64,000 nt of DNA from Caryophanales bacterium UBA4682 (GTDB taxonomy: Bacteria > Bacillota_I > Bacilli_A > RFN20 > CAG-288), in NCBI GenBank assembly GCA_002404995.1, contig DHKY01000004.1, positions 212,613 through 276,612 on the forward strand, in the 5' to 3' direction. The notes below the pieces were generated by a model. The model saw only the letters and a program-made list of their open reading frames with translations. It searched no databases and had not been told where the DNA came from. Shown one piece after another: positions 53,805 through 62,316 of the stretch. How positions within the stretch are numbered: the first letter of the stretch is position 1; each line of letters begins with the position of its first letter. Position numbers and translations under genes: made by a program.

Positions 53805-55328
53805 TTATTTCCGTTTTAAAGTCGGGAACAGAAGAACATCGCGGATGGAATCGGTTTCTGCAAAGAACCTGCAGAGACGGTCGATTCCATATCCGATACC
53901 ACCTGCCGGCGGCCTTCCGTATTCAAGGGCTTCGCAGAAGTCGGTATCAACTTCGCAAGCCTCGTCATTGCCTTTCTTCTTCTCTTCGACCTGCTCCTCG
54001 AAACGAGCACGCTGATCAAGAGGATCATTAAGCTCGGTGAAGGCGTTGCACCTTTCATGAGTCGAGATGTACCTCTCGAAGCGTTGGGTGAAACGAGGAT
54101 CATTCGGATCCTTCTTGGCCAAAGGAGAAATATCGACCGGATGCTGGCAGACAAAGGTCGGCTGGACAAGATCCTCTTCGCAGAACTTTTCGAAGAAAGC
54201 ATTGAGGATATGGCCCCATAAGAAATGTGGCTCGACTTCGACATTGTATTTCTTGGCAAGCTCTTTGGCTTCGTCTAGGGTCTTGACCTGATAGAAATCA
54301 ACGCCGATCTTATCCTTGATGGCTCCAGCCATCGTGACTTTCTTGAAAGGCTTAGATAAATCAATGTCATAACCAAGCCATTTGAACTGTTCCTTACCGA
54401 CGATTTCCTTAGCAAGATAGTGGAAGAGGTCTTCCGTCCTCTGCCTCCTGTCATCAAGGTTTCCGTAGGCCTGATAGGCTTCCATAGAAGTGAATTCCGG
54501 ATTATGCGTAGAGTCAACGCCTTCGTTACGGAAGTTACGTCCGATTTCATAAACGCGTTCCCTGCCACCGACAAGTAGACGTTTCAGTTCAAGCTCCGTT
54601 GCAATACGAAGATAGAAGTCTGAATCAAGAGCATTGTAATGAGTGACAAACGGTTTTGCGTTCGCACCGCCAAGAATCGGCTGGAGAATCGGAGTCTCGA
54701 CTTCGACATAGCCAAGTCCGTCCATGAAGCGGCGGATACCAGAAATAATCTTCGGACGCCTGAATGCAATACGCTGGCTGTCTTCGTTGACAATCAAATC
54801 GACATAACGATGACGGCGGCGGTCTTCCGGATCGGTGAGTCCATGGAATTTATCCGGAAGCGGACGAAGGGCTTTGACAAGGTGCGTGTAAACAGTAGCA
54901 CGGATAGTTACCTCTCCGGTCTTTGTCTTCCTCCTGACACCTTCAATGCCGCAGATATCGCCTAAATCCGCCCTCTTAAAGACTTTGTAGTTTTCTTCTC
55001 CGACAACATCCTGCCGGATATAAACCTGGATGCGTCCCGTCTTATCCTGGAGAGTAAGGAAAGAAGCCTTTCCCATCTTCCGGAGAAGAACAACACGACC
55101 GGCAATCTTAACGTTGCTGTCTTCCTTGACTTCTTCAGGCTGAAGAGAGGCATAATCTTTTTTCAGCTGAGCAGCGGAAGAATTGATATCAAACTTATGT
55201 CCGAAAGGATCAATGCCCCTCTGACGATAGAGATCGAGTTTTTCTCTACGATGCCTTTCCTGGTCATTCAACTGTTTTTCATATGCTTCTTTTTCTTTTG
55301 CTTCGTTGTTATTGTTTGGATTTGCCAT
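53805..55328 (-). CDS. lysS: Lysyl-tRNA synthetase (class II)
   Basis: Charges tRNA-Lys. The 507-residue protein has the OB-fold anticodon domain, then motif 1 ([11 protein letters not shown]), motif 2 ([43 protein letters not shown]) and motif 3 ([13 protein letters not shown]). DDMMQMTE is written with AGG for all three Met (54438-54449), the family pattern, while FRNEG uses CGT/CGG-type Arg. The start at 55328 follows AAAGGACAG. The Asn/Lys-rich N-terminal tail (~40 residues) precedes the OB-fold. Confidence 0.97.
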   Translation of the reverse strand: [507 protein letters not shown]

Positions 55329-55410
55329 ATTCTGTCCTTTCCTAAAAGAGTAAATAAATACTAGCAATATAGTTATTATACTAGATAAAAAAGGAAAAAC
55401 TAGAGAATAG

Positions 55411-55452
55411 AAAAGACCTGAGGGAACAAATAAGGAAGCCCTCAGGTCTTTT
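55411..55452. terminator. Terminator between lysS and the CDF gene
   Basis: Stem AAAAGACCTGAGGG / CCCTCAGGTCTTTT with a 14-base loop. It lies just after the CDF stop and upstream of lysS on the same strand. Confidence 0.85.
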
Positions 55453-55453
55453 C

Positions 55454-56725
55454 CTATTTTTCAGTTTCCTGGACGTTGGAAAGGAAGTCCTGAATCGAGT
55501 CATCGAAATTGATGACAAAATAGACTTTCTTGCCAAACTTCCTGTTGATTTCGTTTTCCAGATATTTAATCAAAGAATTCCGTCCGTTCTCGTCATCAAT
55601 ATCATTTGGCATTACAACATCGAAAACAAGATTCACAAACTTGTCAGCAGTGACAATACGGAAGTCATGCCTATGAATGGAATGACCATATTTATTCAAC
55701 GCTTCGAGAACTGCCTGATGATATTCATCCGTTTCAGGATCATTTACCCTAACTGGATCCCTGTGAATCGTGAGTTGGATATCCATTGTCTTCTGGATTT
55801 CCCGTTCGATTTCATCAATCCTCTCATGGCTTTTCCTAATCGGAATTGAAGCATCCACTTCGACATGGATAACAGCAAACACCACCTTTCCGTAGCAATG
55901 CCTTGTCAAATCATGGACTCCAAGAACGCCTTTGTGAGCAAGAATCCGGTTCACCATAGTCCGAATCACCTCTTTGCTTGGTTCCTCACCAATAAGAAGT
56001 TCCATAGCTGCTTTCCTAATTCCAATTCCAGAAATGATAACAAGAACGGCAACGAATAAAGTAAAGAAGCAGTCGACATTATAAGAAGTAAACCAAGTGA
56101 TGATAACTCCAACAATTACAAGGGATGTTGAAATCCTGTCGTTTCTGGAATCCTTTGATAAGGCTTCTAATTGGAGCGAGTTGATTCTCTTTCCTAAAGA
56201 CCGATAAAGGAGGGACTGCGATAGCTTAATCAGAATGGCAAGAACAAGGATAGAAAGAGTAACAGCAAACTTTGCTATGTTCTTGTTTCCATCTGCAGAC
56301 ACAAAGGTCTGGTCTAAGGTTGGTTTGCCGGTCGAAATAATCGACTTGAAGAAGACAATACCATCATTGATGCTTTGGTATCCCATCACAACACCAAGGG
56401 CGATGATGACACAGGAGATAATCAAAGAAATGACGTATTCCCTTCGCTGATGTCCGAAAGGATGCTCTTTGTCTGCTTTCTTGGCTGAAACCTTGAATCC
56501 GAAAATCGAAAGGAAATTATTCCCGAAATCCGATAAGTTGTTGATAGCATCCGCAAGAATGGAAGACCTATGCCTGATGACACCGATTACAATCTTAGCA
56601 AGGAACAGAATCAGGTTTGTGACTAGTCCGAAGAAAGAGCCAAGCAACCCATATCTTTTGCGAACAGCGATATCCTCTGTGTTTTTATAATCTTTAACAA
56701 AAAGTCTTAATAACAGCTTTGTCAT
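55454..56725 (-). CDS. Cation diffusion facilitator (Fe/Mn/Zn efflux)
   Basis: A 423-residue metal exporter with six helices (residues ~25-235) and a long cytosolic C-terminal domain. Metal-site motifs: LADAINNLSDFGNNFLS in helix 2 (Asn-x3-Asp, so closer to Mn/Fe-type than His-Asp Zn-type), HPFGHQRMEYVISLI (Met is AGG 56443-56441, Arg CGA) and SKDSRNDMISTS in helix 5. The C-terminal region beyond ~300 is longer than usual. A matching dyad operator lies 40-56 bases upstream of the start, which suggests membership of the metal regulon. Start follows AAGGAGGTGATA. Confidence 0.92.
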   Translation of the reverse strand: MTKLLLRLFVKDYKNTEDIAVRKRYGLLGSFFGLVTNLILFLAKIVIGVIRHRSSILADAINNLSDFGNNFLSIFGFKVSAKKADKEHPFGHQRREYVISLIISCVIIALGVVMGYQSINDGIVFFKSIISTGKPTLDQTFVSADGNKNIAKFAVTLSILVLAILIKLSQSLLYRSLGKRINSLQLEALSKDSRNDRISTSLVIVGVIITWFTSYNVDCFFTLFVAVLVIISGIGIRKAAMELLIGEEPSKEVIRTMVNRILAHKGVLGVHDLTRHCYGKVVFAVIHVEVDASIPIRKSHERIDEIEREIQKTMDIQLTIHRDPVRVNDPETDEYHQAVLEALNKYGHSIHRHDFRIVTADKFVNLVFDVVMPNDIDDENGRNSLIKYLENEINRKFGKKVYFVINFDDSIQDFLSNVQETEK

Positions 56726-56765
56726 AGCTTATCACCTCCTTAATAGCCTAATCCATTTCCTTTGC

Positions 56766-56781
56766 TTTAGTATAGGCTAAC
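56766..56781. promoter_or_regulatory. Candidate metal-regulator operator upstream of the CDF gene
   Basis: T-TTAGT-ATAG-GCTAA-C, the same 5-4-5 dyad as at 36184 and 36242. On the minus strand it overlaps a -10 TATACT (56774-56769). A -35 at usual distance is not clear. Confidence 0.6.
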
Positions 56782-56852
56782 TGCATATTTTTGGCTTTCA
56801 AGGATAAATTCGTTCAGGAAATCGTTCTTTTTCATACTATAATATAATCCAT

Positions 56853-57539
56853 ATGAATAACTCAGCTATGTACCGCGTTCAGTTCCTCTTAAGGAACCAG
56901 GAACTCCTTATCGCCTATTCTCAGAGGATCAAATCCTTAGCTTTTACTCTCGCCTTAAGAAACGTAGAGGAAGGGAAGGACGGACTTGATCCAGAAGAGA
57001 GAAGGAGCGACGAAAACGAAGAACTGATTTATCGCGAAGCAGATCAGTTTACAATGCTCTTACCGAAGAGGAAAGACGGAAACACTAGGAAAGACTTTCT
57101 TCTCAACAGCGAAGTACTGACAGAAAGCAATATCAATGATGTCCTCTCCGTTCTCGCCTATAAGGAAGAACAGGAAGATATCTATAGCTCTCCGTTTTCG
57201 CCTCTTGATTTATCCAAGGAATCCATTACGGATGCCTACATCGAATTCTTGATTCGACTTCTCTCCTGCTATCGTGTGAAAGCAAGGAGCGATTCCATTC
57301 AGGAAGGAATCCTCGAGTACGGCGTGGAGCCTTTCATTGTACCCGAGGATGAAGTTCCCTTCTCGGTACTAGACGGAATCTATAACAGGAACGAAGAAGA
57401 AAGGCAGAAAGAGCTATCCGTTTACTTAAAAGCTCCTGCAAGCGATGGTGACGAGGATGGCGAAGAAAAAGCAGCTAAGAAAAGCGTGCAGGCAATTCTA
57501 AGCTACTTCCAATCGAACAGAAAGGATAAGAAAAAATGA
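56853..57539 (+). CDS. Protein of unknown function (228 aa), first of a two-gene unit
   Basis: Soluble, helix-rich, charged protein without signal peptide or membrane helix. Read with AGG as Met the N-terminus is amphipathic (FLLMNQELLIAYSQMIKSLAFTLAL), followed by an acidic linker, a central helical part (LSVLAYKEEQEDIYSS, AYIEFLIRLLSCYRVKA) and a Lys-rich end. I recognise no family. The ATG lies only a few bases after TATAAT motifs (56838-56848) with no Shine-Dalgarno, so the mRNA may be leaderless. It overlaps the next gene by 4 bases (ATGA). Confidence 0.6.
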   Translation: MNNSAMYRVQFLLRNQELLIAYSQRIKSLAFTLALRNVEEGKDGLDPEERRSDENEELIYREADQFTMLLPKRKDGNTRKDFLLNSEVLTESNINDVLSVLAYKEEQEDIYSSPFSPLDLSKESITDAYIEFLIRLLSCYRVKARSDSIQEGILEYGVEPFIVPEDEVPFSVLDGIYNRNEEERQKELSVYLKAPASDGDEDGEEKAAKKSVQAILSYFQSNRKDKKK

Positions 57540-58042
57540 CCGAACAAAACAATCTCCCAAAAGTGGGAACACCAGACGAAGCGTTGAAAAAGAGGACAGA
57601 AGGATACAAGCAGTTCTTAGATACGGCTGCAAAATTCAGGACAATTGCTGAATACTATTCCGATGAGAAGAACGTCGGTCAGGACTTAAGCCCTGAATTC
57701 ACAAAGAATTTCATCTTCAATCGCCAGAAGATCGAATCTCTGTCCGATGAAGACTTAATAGCATCCCTTGAATCCTATACCCTTCTAGAACTCAGCTATT
57801 TCGATGATGTCAAAGAGAATCTTGCCGATTACCGGAGACTTATCGAAGAAGGACCGGACGAAAACGCAACTCCTTACGATCAAGCCTGCGATTACTTGGC
57901 TGTAAAAGACACGTTCACCGATATCAATGATACATTCTATGATGTCTGCCGGGCAAGGATGTATGACCGTCGGGCAAGGACAAACTTCGGTGATCCTGAC
58001 TATGACCTCGTTGCCAAGCAGGAACAGGAAGTAAAAGAATAA
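57536..58042 (+). CDS. Protein of unknown function (168 aa), second of a two-gene unit
   Basis: Acidic, soluble, Tyr/Asp-rich protein predicted to be mostly helical, with no known motif, signal peptide or Cys cluster (two isolated Cys). It is translationally coupled to the gene before it (ATGA overlap) and followed by a strong terminator. Opposite charge patterns in the two products (acidic here, basic tail there) could mean they form a complex; this is only inference. Confidence 0.6.
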   Translation: MTEQNNLPKVGTPDEALKKRTEGYKQFLDTAAKFRTIAEYYSDEKNVGQDLSPEFTKNFIFNRQKIESLSDEDLIASLESYTLLELSYFDDVKENLADYRRLIEEGPDENATPYDQACDYLAVKDTFTDINDTFYDVCRARMYDRRARTNFGDPDYDLVAKQEQEVKE

Positions 58043-58044
58043 AG

Positions 58045-58081
58045 AAAAAGCAGTCCTCTGCAAAAAGGAGGACTGCTTTTT
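58045..58081 (+). terminator. Terminator of the two-gene unknown unit
   Basis: Stem AAAAAGCAGTCCTC / GAGGACTGCTTTTT with a 9-base loop; usable in both directions. Confidence 0.85.
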
Positions 58082-58125
58082 GGTTCCAACCATTAATTAG
58101 TTAACATCGGATAAAGTCAATCAAA

Positions 58126-59166
58126 TCATTTCCTAGTTGAAAGGATGACCCGTTTCAAATGTTCACCAGTGATGACATCCTTCCGGATTGTCTCAACATT
58201 CTTCACCCTATTCTGATAAGCAAAAGAATCAAGTCTAGATAATACAGAAGGAATCTCATCAAGAGATGAAACCGAGATTCCAATTCCTTTCTTCGACACA
58301 AAAGAAGCCAAAGATCCATCACGCCAGACAACGACTGGCTTTCCGCTCGCCCTATAGAGACCGAACTTATGAGAAGTATTGATGCGAAGATATTTGCCAA
58401 AGTTTCCCCCACAGGTCTTTGCGCTCTTCCCATCCCAGACAAGTCCGAAACGGCCGTCTAAGACAGAGACAAGCTCCTCGGGTCTGTATTCACCGCAATA
58501 GTTTCCTTTATAATTAGCTGCAAATCCTTTTCCATATAGATTGATGCCTTCCTGTACAAGCACATCCGGAAGCTGGGAGATAAAACTCGATTTGGCGAGA
58601 TTTCCGGCAAAGCAAAGAAGAGCATCCCGATGGTGGTTTTCAATATCCGGGCAAAGATAATCCCAATAATCATAGTTGACGGTTTTTACCTTTTTCGACA
58701 CTTTCAAAGTGTCGAAAAGAACCTCATTCCTCTCATCCGAAGCCGATATCCTGTAGTCTCCCCTATCCAAGCAAGAGGAGTCGCTCCTGTTGACCAGCGG
58801 ATTGCGAAACCGAACGCCATCCAAGTCATGAATAAAGAATACAATCTTCATTCCTTTGCTTTTTGCATATGAAACAATTTTACTATAACCAGCAAATTTG
58901 ATAGCAAACGGGAAGTCAAGAAAAAGGTAGTCGCCCTTCTTGCACTTCTTTTCAATCAAGCCCAGAATCTCATTCACATATCCTCCAAGGATATCCCTGT
59001 TGGATGCAAAATACTTAATCTTCTCATCATTCAGAGTAAGGATTTCGTTCTTCAAAGGCGCAAAGCCGAGTGACTCATAGATATGGTGAAGATCTTCACG
59101 CGACTTATTCAGTGCGTTATAGCCGATGTGGTTAATGTGAAAATCAGGAATATAGAACGCATTCAT
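58126..59166 (-). CDS. Gtf3/galactofuranosyltransferase-like glycosyltransferase
   Basis: A 346-residue GT-B-fold enzyme. Visible motifs: FIHDLDGVRFRN, LLCFAGNLAKSSFI, YCGEYRPEELVSVLDGRFGLVWDGKSAKTCGGNFGKYLRINTSHKFGLYRASGKPVVVWRDGSLASFV and GISVSSLDEIP. These match the Gtf3 and beta-1,6-galactofuranosyltransferase-like group that builds surface glycans or glycosylates proteins. No membrane helix. It follows the sugar kinase gene by one base; donor and acceptor are unknown. Confidence 0.85.
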   Translation of the reverse strand: MNAFYIPDFHINHIGYNALNKSREDLHHIYESLGFAPLKNEILTLNDEKIKYFASNRDILGGYVNEILGLIEKKCKKGDYLFLDFPFAIKFAGYSKIVSYAKSKGMKIVFFIHDLDGVRFRNPLVNRSDSSCLDRGDYRISASDERNEVLFDTLKVSKKVKTVNYDYWDYLCPDIENHHRDALLCFAGNLAKSSFISQLPDVLVQEGINLYGKGFAANYKGNYCGEYRPEELVSVLDGRFGLVWDGKSAKTCGGNFGKYLRINTSHKFGLYRASGKPVVVWRDGSLASFVSKKGIGISVSSLDEIPSVLSRLDSFAYQNRVKNVETIRKDVITGEHLKRVILSTRK

Positions 59167-59167
59167 A

Positions 59168-60730
59168 TTAGTCTTTGTTATTATCCAGGTAGAATTTCTT
59201 GCAGTTGTTATAGACTTTCTTTAAGGATGGATACCTATTCAGATAGACATCATGATAAAGCTGCTCGTAAACAGCATGATTCTGCGGATTCGGAAGAATG
59301 ACCTTTCCTTCCTTGACCCTGTTCTTCACCGCTTCCTTTGGAGACGAATAGATACCTGCAGAGACAAAACCTGCCCTAGCACCACCTAAGGAGGAAGATT
59401 CCGGAGTAGCGGAAATATGACATTCGATGCCAAAGACATCTGCCACGATCTGCGGGACAATATCATTCACGGATCCGCCACCGGAAAGAACAATGTAATC
59501 CGGTTTACGATGAGTCTTTTTCCTGATTTCATCGAGGCCTTCACGAAGAGCAAAGGCTAAGCCTTCATAGATTGCGCGGACAAGATGAAATCTTGTATGT
59601 ACAGCAGAAAAACCGACAATGGATCCTTTTGCATTCGGACGTTTAAGTCCCGGACCCCAATAAGGCTGGAGCACAAGTCCGTCAGATCCGGCCGGAAGCT
59701 TTGCAACCTGCCTGTCAATATAATCTTCAACGCTCCTATTGAGCTTTTCCGCTTCGATCCGATCATTTGCGCCGAAATTATCCAAGTACCAGCGAAGCAT
59801 CCAGAGTCCGCGATAGATTTGGACTTCCAAATCATATCCCCCTTTATAAGGAGTGATATAAGAAGGTAGGAAGCGCTCTGGCTCCGAGTACTTTGAATCA
59901 ACAACATCAATCGAGCAGGCTGTGCCCAAGGAAATCGATGCGGTTGTCTTGTCCCTACAGCCATTACCGAACGTCTCACAGGATTTATCGCTTCCGCAAG
60001 CAAACACAGGGGTTCCAGAAAGAATTCCGGACTTGCTGCTGAATTCATCGGTAACCTTGCCAATAACAGTAGACGGCTCTACAAGGGGAGGCAAAGCGGA
60101 AAAAGGAATGCCGAAAACACTCTGTTTAGGATGCAGCTTTCCATACCATTTTCCTGTCTTAAAGTTAATTGGATAGTGTCCAATCGTATCCGCTATAGAA
60201 CAAACGAGGTTACCAGTCACTTTATAATTAAAATAACCGCCTAGAGGTACATAATATTTCCTTTTTGCCCAGTTTACCTTTTCATGGCTTTTTATCCAAT
60301 GGGTACCAGTACGTTCGGAATTGTAGACAACCGTATCCGTCCTTCCGATAACATGGAAAAGAATCCGCTCATACCATTTCAAGTTCTTTCCGCCAAGTCT
60401 TTCGACTCTTTGATCCAGCCAGAGAATGCAGGGACGAATCGGATTCTTGTCTTTGTCCAATAAGACTGCAGTGTCCCGAAAAGGAACCCTAGTCCTTCCA
60501 AGAACACTGGAGAGAATATCCGGATAACGGTCCTTCAGGTCATTCGTTGCTAAACAAAGCCTATTTAAATAGAAATCCGCATCCTGTTCAGCAAATCCAT
60601 TTGCAGGGGAATTATATGCAACTTGGTATTTCTGCTGAGAGAAAGCAAGTGTTTCACCTTTGCGGTTAATCACAGATGCGCGCAATGACTGTGTTCCGAC
60701 ATCAACAACAAGCCTATTTTCTTTTTCCAT
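59168..60730 (-). CDS. FGGY-family carbohydrate kinase
   Basis: Phosphorylates a sugar or polyol with ATP. The 520-residue protein has VVDVGTQSLRASVIN at the N-terminus, CILWLDQRV, the hinge region, TPVFACGSDKSCETFGNGC..TASISLGTACSID, YWGPGL..PNAKGSIVGFS, and the ATP motif YIVLSGGGSVNDIVPQIVADVFG with a following SSLGGAMAGFVSAG (Met is AGG). The wide motif spacing suits FGGY enzymes such as xylulo- or glycerol-type kinases, but the substrate cannot be named. It is the first gene of a pair with the glycosyltransferase. Confidence 0.9.
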   Translation of the reverse strand: MEKENRLVVDVGTQSLRASVINRKGETLAFSQQKYQVAYNSPANGFAEQDADFYLNRLCLATNDLKDRYPDILSSVLGRTRVPFRDTAVLLDKDKNPIRPCILWLDQRVERLGGKNLKWYERILFHVIGRTDTVVYNSERTGTHWIKSHEKVNWAKRKYYVPLGGYFNYKVTGNLVCSIADTIGHYPINFKTGKWYGKLHPKQSVFGIPFSALPPLVEPSTVIGKVTDEFSSKSGILSGTPVFACGSDKSCETFGNGCRDKTTASISLGTACSIDVVDSKYSEPERFLPSYITPYKGGYDLEVQIYRGLWMLRWYLDNFGANDRIEAEKLNRSVEDYIDRQVAKLPAGSDGLVLQPYWGPGLKRPNAKGSIVGFSAVHTRFHLVRAIYEGLAFALREGLDEIRKKTHRKPDYIVLSGGGSVNDIVPQIVADVFGIECHISATPESSSLGGARAGFVSAGIYSSPKEAVKNRVKEGKVILPNPQNHAVYEQLYHDVYLNRYPSLKKVYNNCKKFYLDNNKD

Positions 60731-60912
60731 AATTACAGTAAAGCCTCAGTAAACTTAAGAAAATTATAGCATCTAAGAGAAGATTTCTTCCTTTTTCTTT
60801 TGTTATTTGCTTAAATTTGCAAAATCAGAAAACACAAAATAGTATGTTCCTTTCCCTGTTCAGAAATATAAGTCTACTTGGAGAATTGAAATTCTTTCAA
60901 AAAGAGTTGTAT

Positions 60913-60940
60913 TTGCACTAATGCGTGATAGAATATCCTA
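60913..60940 (+). promoter_or_regulatory. Promoter of rplM-rpsI
   Basis: TTGTAT (around 60906-60911), 16-base spacer and TAGAAT (around 60928-60933), followed by a ~75-base leader. Confidence 0.55.
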
Positions 60941-61006
60941 TGGCTAATTGTGAACTACACCCCGGTAAGGTTACAGTTTGCTTAGTGATCATAGAAAGGT
61001 AAAAAT
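60941..61006 (+). promoter_or_regulatory. Probable ribosomal protein L13 leader
   Basis: The leader has a structured element (GTGAACTACACCCCGGTAAGG, then TTACAGTTTGCTTAGTGATC) with ACC/GGT and ACT/AGT-type arms, ending just before the weak AGAAAGG ribosome site. It recalls the autoregulatory L13 leaders of Firmicutes; I could not align it to the family model. Confidence 0.45.
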
Positions 61007-61011
61007 AGAAA

Positions 61012-61467
61012 ATGCAGCGTCAAACTACTATTTACAAGAAGAGCGACGTCGCCAAGAAATGGTACGTCGTCGATGCTTCCAACAAGCCCCTTGGTCGGTT
61101 AGCCTCGGAAATCGCGATTATCCTGAGGGGTAAAAACAAACCTCAGTATACTCCGAATTTCGATTGTGGCGATTTTGTCATCGTCACCAATTGCGCCAAG
61201 GTCGGATTAACGGGCAACAAGCTCACCAAGAAGAGGTATTACGACAACAAGTCGGAAACCTATGGTGGTCTTCGTACTCGCTCCGCCAAAGTCAGGAAGG
61301 AACAGTATCCTACTGAAATGGTTCGCCATGCAGTCTCCGGAATGCTCCCGAAAGGACCTTTAGGCAAGGAGAGGCTCGGCAAGTTATTCACTTATGCCGG
61401 ACCAGAACACGATCGTAGGCACAACAAGCCGATCGAAGTCGAGCTGACTGAGAAGAAGGAGAAGTAA
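61012..61467 (+). CDS. rplM: 50S ribosomal protein L13
   Basis: The 151-residue protein has [77 protein letters not shown]. The core Arg of GRLAS is CGG. AGG codons fall on Met positions (KEMLGKL; the Bacillus protein has QMFKKL). First gene of rplM-rpsI. Confidence 0.97.
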   Translation: MQRQTTIYKKSDVAKKWYVVDASNKPLGRLASEIAIILRGKNKPQYTPNFDCGDFVIVTNCAKVGLTGNKLTKKRYYDNKSETYGGLRTRSAKVRKEQYPTEMVRHAVSGMLPKGPLGKERLGKLFTYAGPEHDRRHNKPIEVELTEKKEK

Positions 61468-61472
61468 AAACA

Positions 61473-61880
61473 ATGGCTATCGCAAAAACTGAAAAGCTGA
61501 TCTACGCAGCTGTCGGCCGTCGTAAGTCTTCTGTCGCCCGGGTCTTCTTAACCCCTGGCAAAGGCGAAGTCATCGTCAATGGTCGCAAGATCAATGAGTA
61601 CTTCCCGCACGACACGTTAATCAGGGATGCCAGGCAGCCGTTTGCAGTTACCGGCACTTCTGAGAAGTACGATGTCAAGGCCAACATTATTGGTGGTGGC
61701 TACTCTGGCCAGGCTGGTGCACTCCGTTTAGGAATCGCACGTGCCTTAGTCAAAGCAAACGACACCTTGAAACCGGCTCTTCGCGCTAAAGGACTTGTCA
61801 CGGTTGATAGCCGTGTGGTCGAGCGTAAGAAATACGGTCTCCGTAAGGCCCGTAAGGACAAACAGTTCTCTAAACGTTAA
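61473..61880 (+). CDS. rpsI: 30S ribosomal protein S9
   Basis: The 135-residue protein has the S9 landmarks [34 protein letters not shown] and a C-terminal [20 protein letters not shown] that reaches the P site tRNA. All Arg in these motifs are CGT/CGC; AGG in LIMDAMQPF codes Met. It follows rplM by 5 bases. Confidence 0.97.
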   Translation: MAIAKTEKLIYAAVGRRKSSVARVFLTPGKGEVIVNGRKINEYFPHDTLIRDARQPFAVTGTSEKYDVKANIIGGGYSGQAGALRLGIARALVKANDTLKPALRAKGLVTVDSRVVERKKYGLRKARKDKQFSKR

Positions 61881-61912
61881 TCCGTTTGGATTCCTGCTCG
61901 TCAGTCAAACTC

Positions 61913-61950
61913 AAAAAAAGAGCCTCCCTTCAACAAGGAGGTTCTTTTTT
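61913..61950. terminator. Bidirectional terminator between rpsI and the 55-residue membrane-protein gene
   Basis: A-run, GAGCCTCC, 8-base loop, GGAGGTTC, T-run: usable by both converging genes. Confidence 0.8.
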
Positions 61951-61955
61951 ATGTT

Positions 61956-62123
61956 TTATTTTTTCTTTGAGTATTTCCGGATGTAATAAAGAACGACACC
62001 GAACCTCATGAAGATGACAATAGGATAAAACCAAGATTCGCCGACAAAGGAAGCGAACCAAGAAGAAAGACAACTTACGATTAAAATAAAGGCAACAATA
62101 GCCCCGCAAATAACTATTTCCAT
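61956..62123 (-). CDS. Small (55 aa) two-helix membrane protein under metal-regulator control
   Basis: Short gene read on the minus strand from ATG 62123 to TAA 61956. The product opens MEIVICGAIVAFILIVSC, continues LSSWFASFVGESW and a second helix FYPIVIFMMFGVVLYYI, and ends in a basic tail RKYSKKK. One Met in helix 2 is AGG; with a standard code it would be Arg. It has a strong promoter and a dyad operator of the metal-regulator type in front. Ribosome site is weak (ACGAGGCATAAT). Family unknown; a role in metal transport or transporter control is inferred from the operator only. Confidence 0.65.
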   Translation of the reverse strand: MEIVICGAIVAFILIVSCLSSWFASFVGESWFYPIVIFMRFGVVLYYIRKYSKKK

Positions 62124-62171
62124 ATTATGCCTCGTAATGAATCGAATTTAAGAACGGATTGATATTTATTT

Positions 62172-62187
62172 GTTTGCCATGGCTAAC
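62172..62187. promoter_or_regulatory. Metal-regulator operator upstream of the 55-residue membrane protein
   Basis: Plus strand GTTTGC-CATG-GCTAAC (minus GTTAGC-CATG-GCAAAC): the minus-strand left arm is identical to that of the feo operator and one base of the right arm differs. It begins 3 bases after the -10, over the predicted start site. Confidence 0.65.
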
Positions 62188-62190
62188 TAT

Positions 62191-62219
62191 AGTATAGTCC
62201 TGTAAATATCACTTGTCAA
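62191..62219 (-). promoter_or_regulatory. Promoter of the 55-residue membrane-protein gene
   Basis: Minus strand consensus TTGACA (62219-62214), 17-base spacer, TATACT (62196-62191). Confidence 0.75.
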
Positions 62220-62316
62220 TACTCCTATAATAGAAGTCATTAATAAATTATTTTTGTAAATCAAAAACAGGATGGGCTCATGTTCTCATCCTGCTTTTGT
62301 GTATTTTTACAGATAA

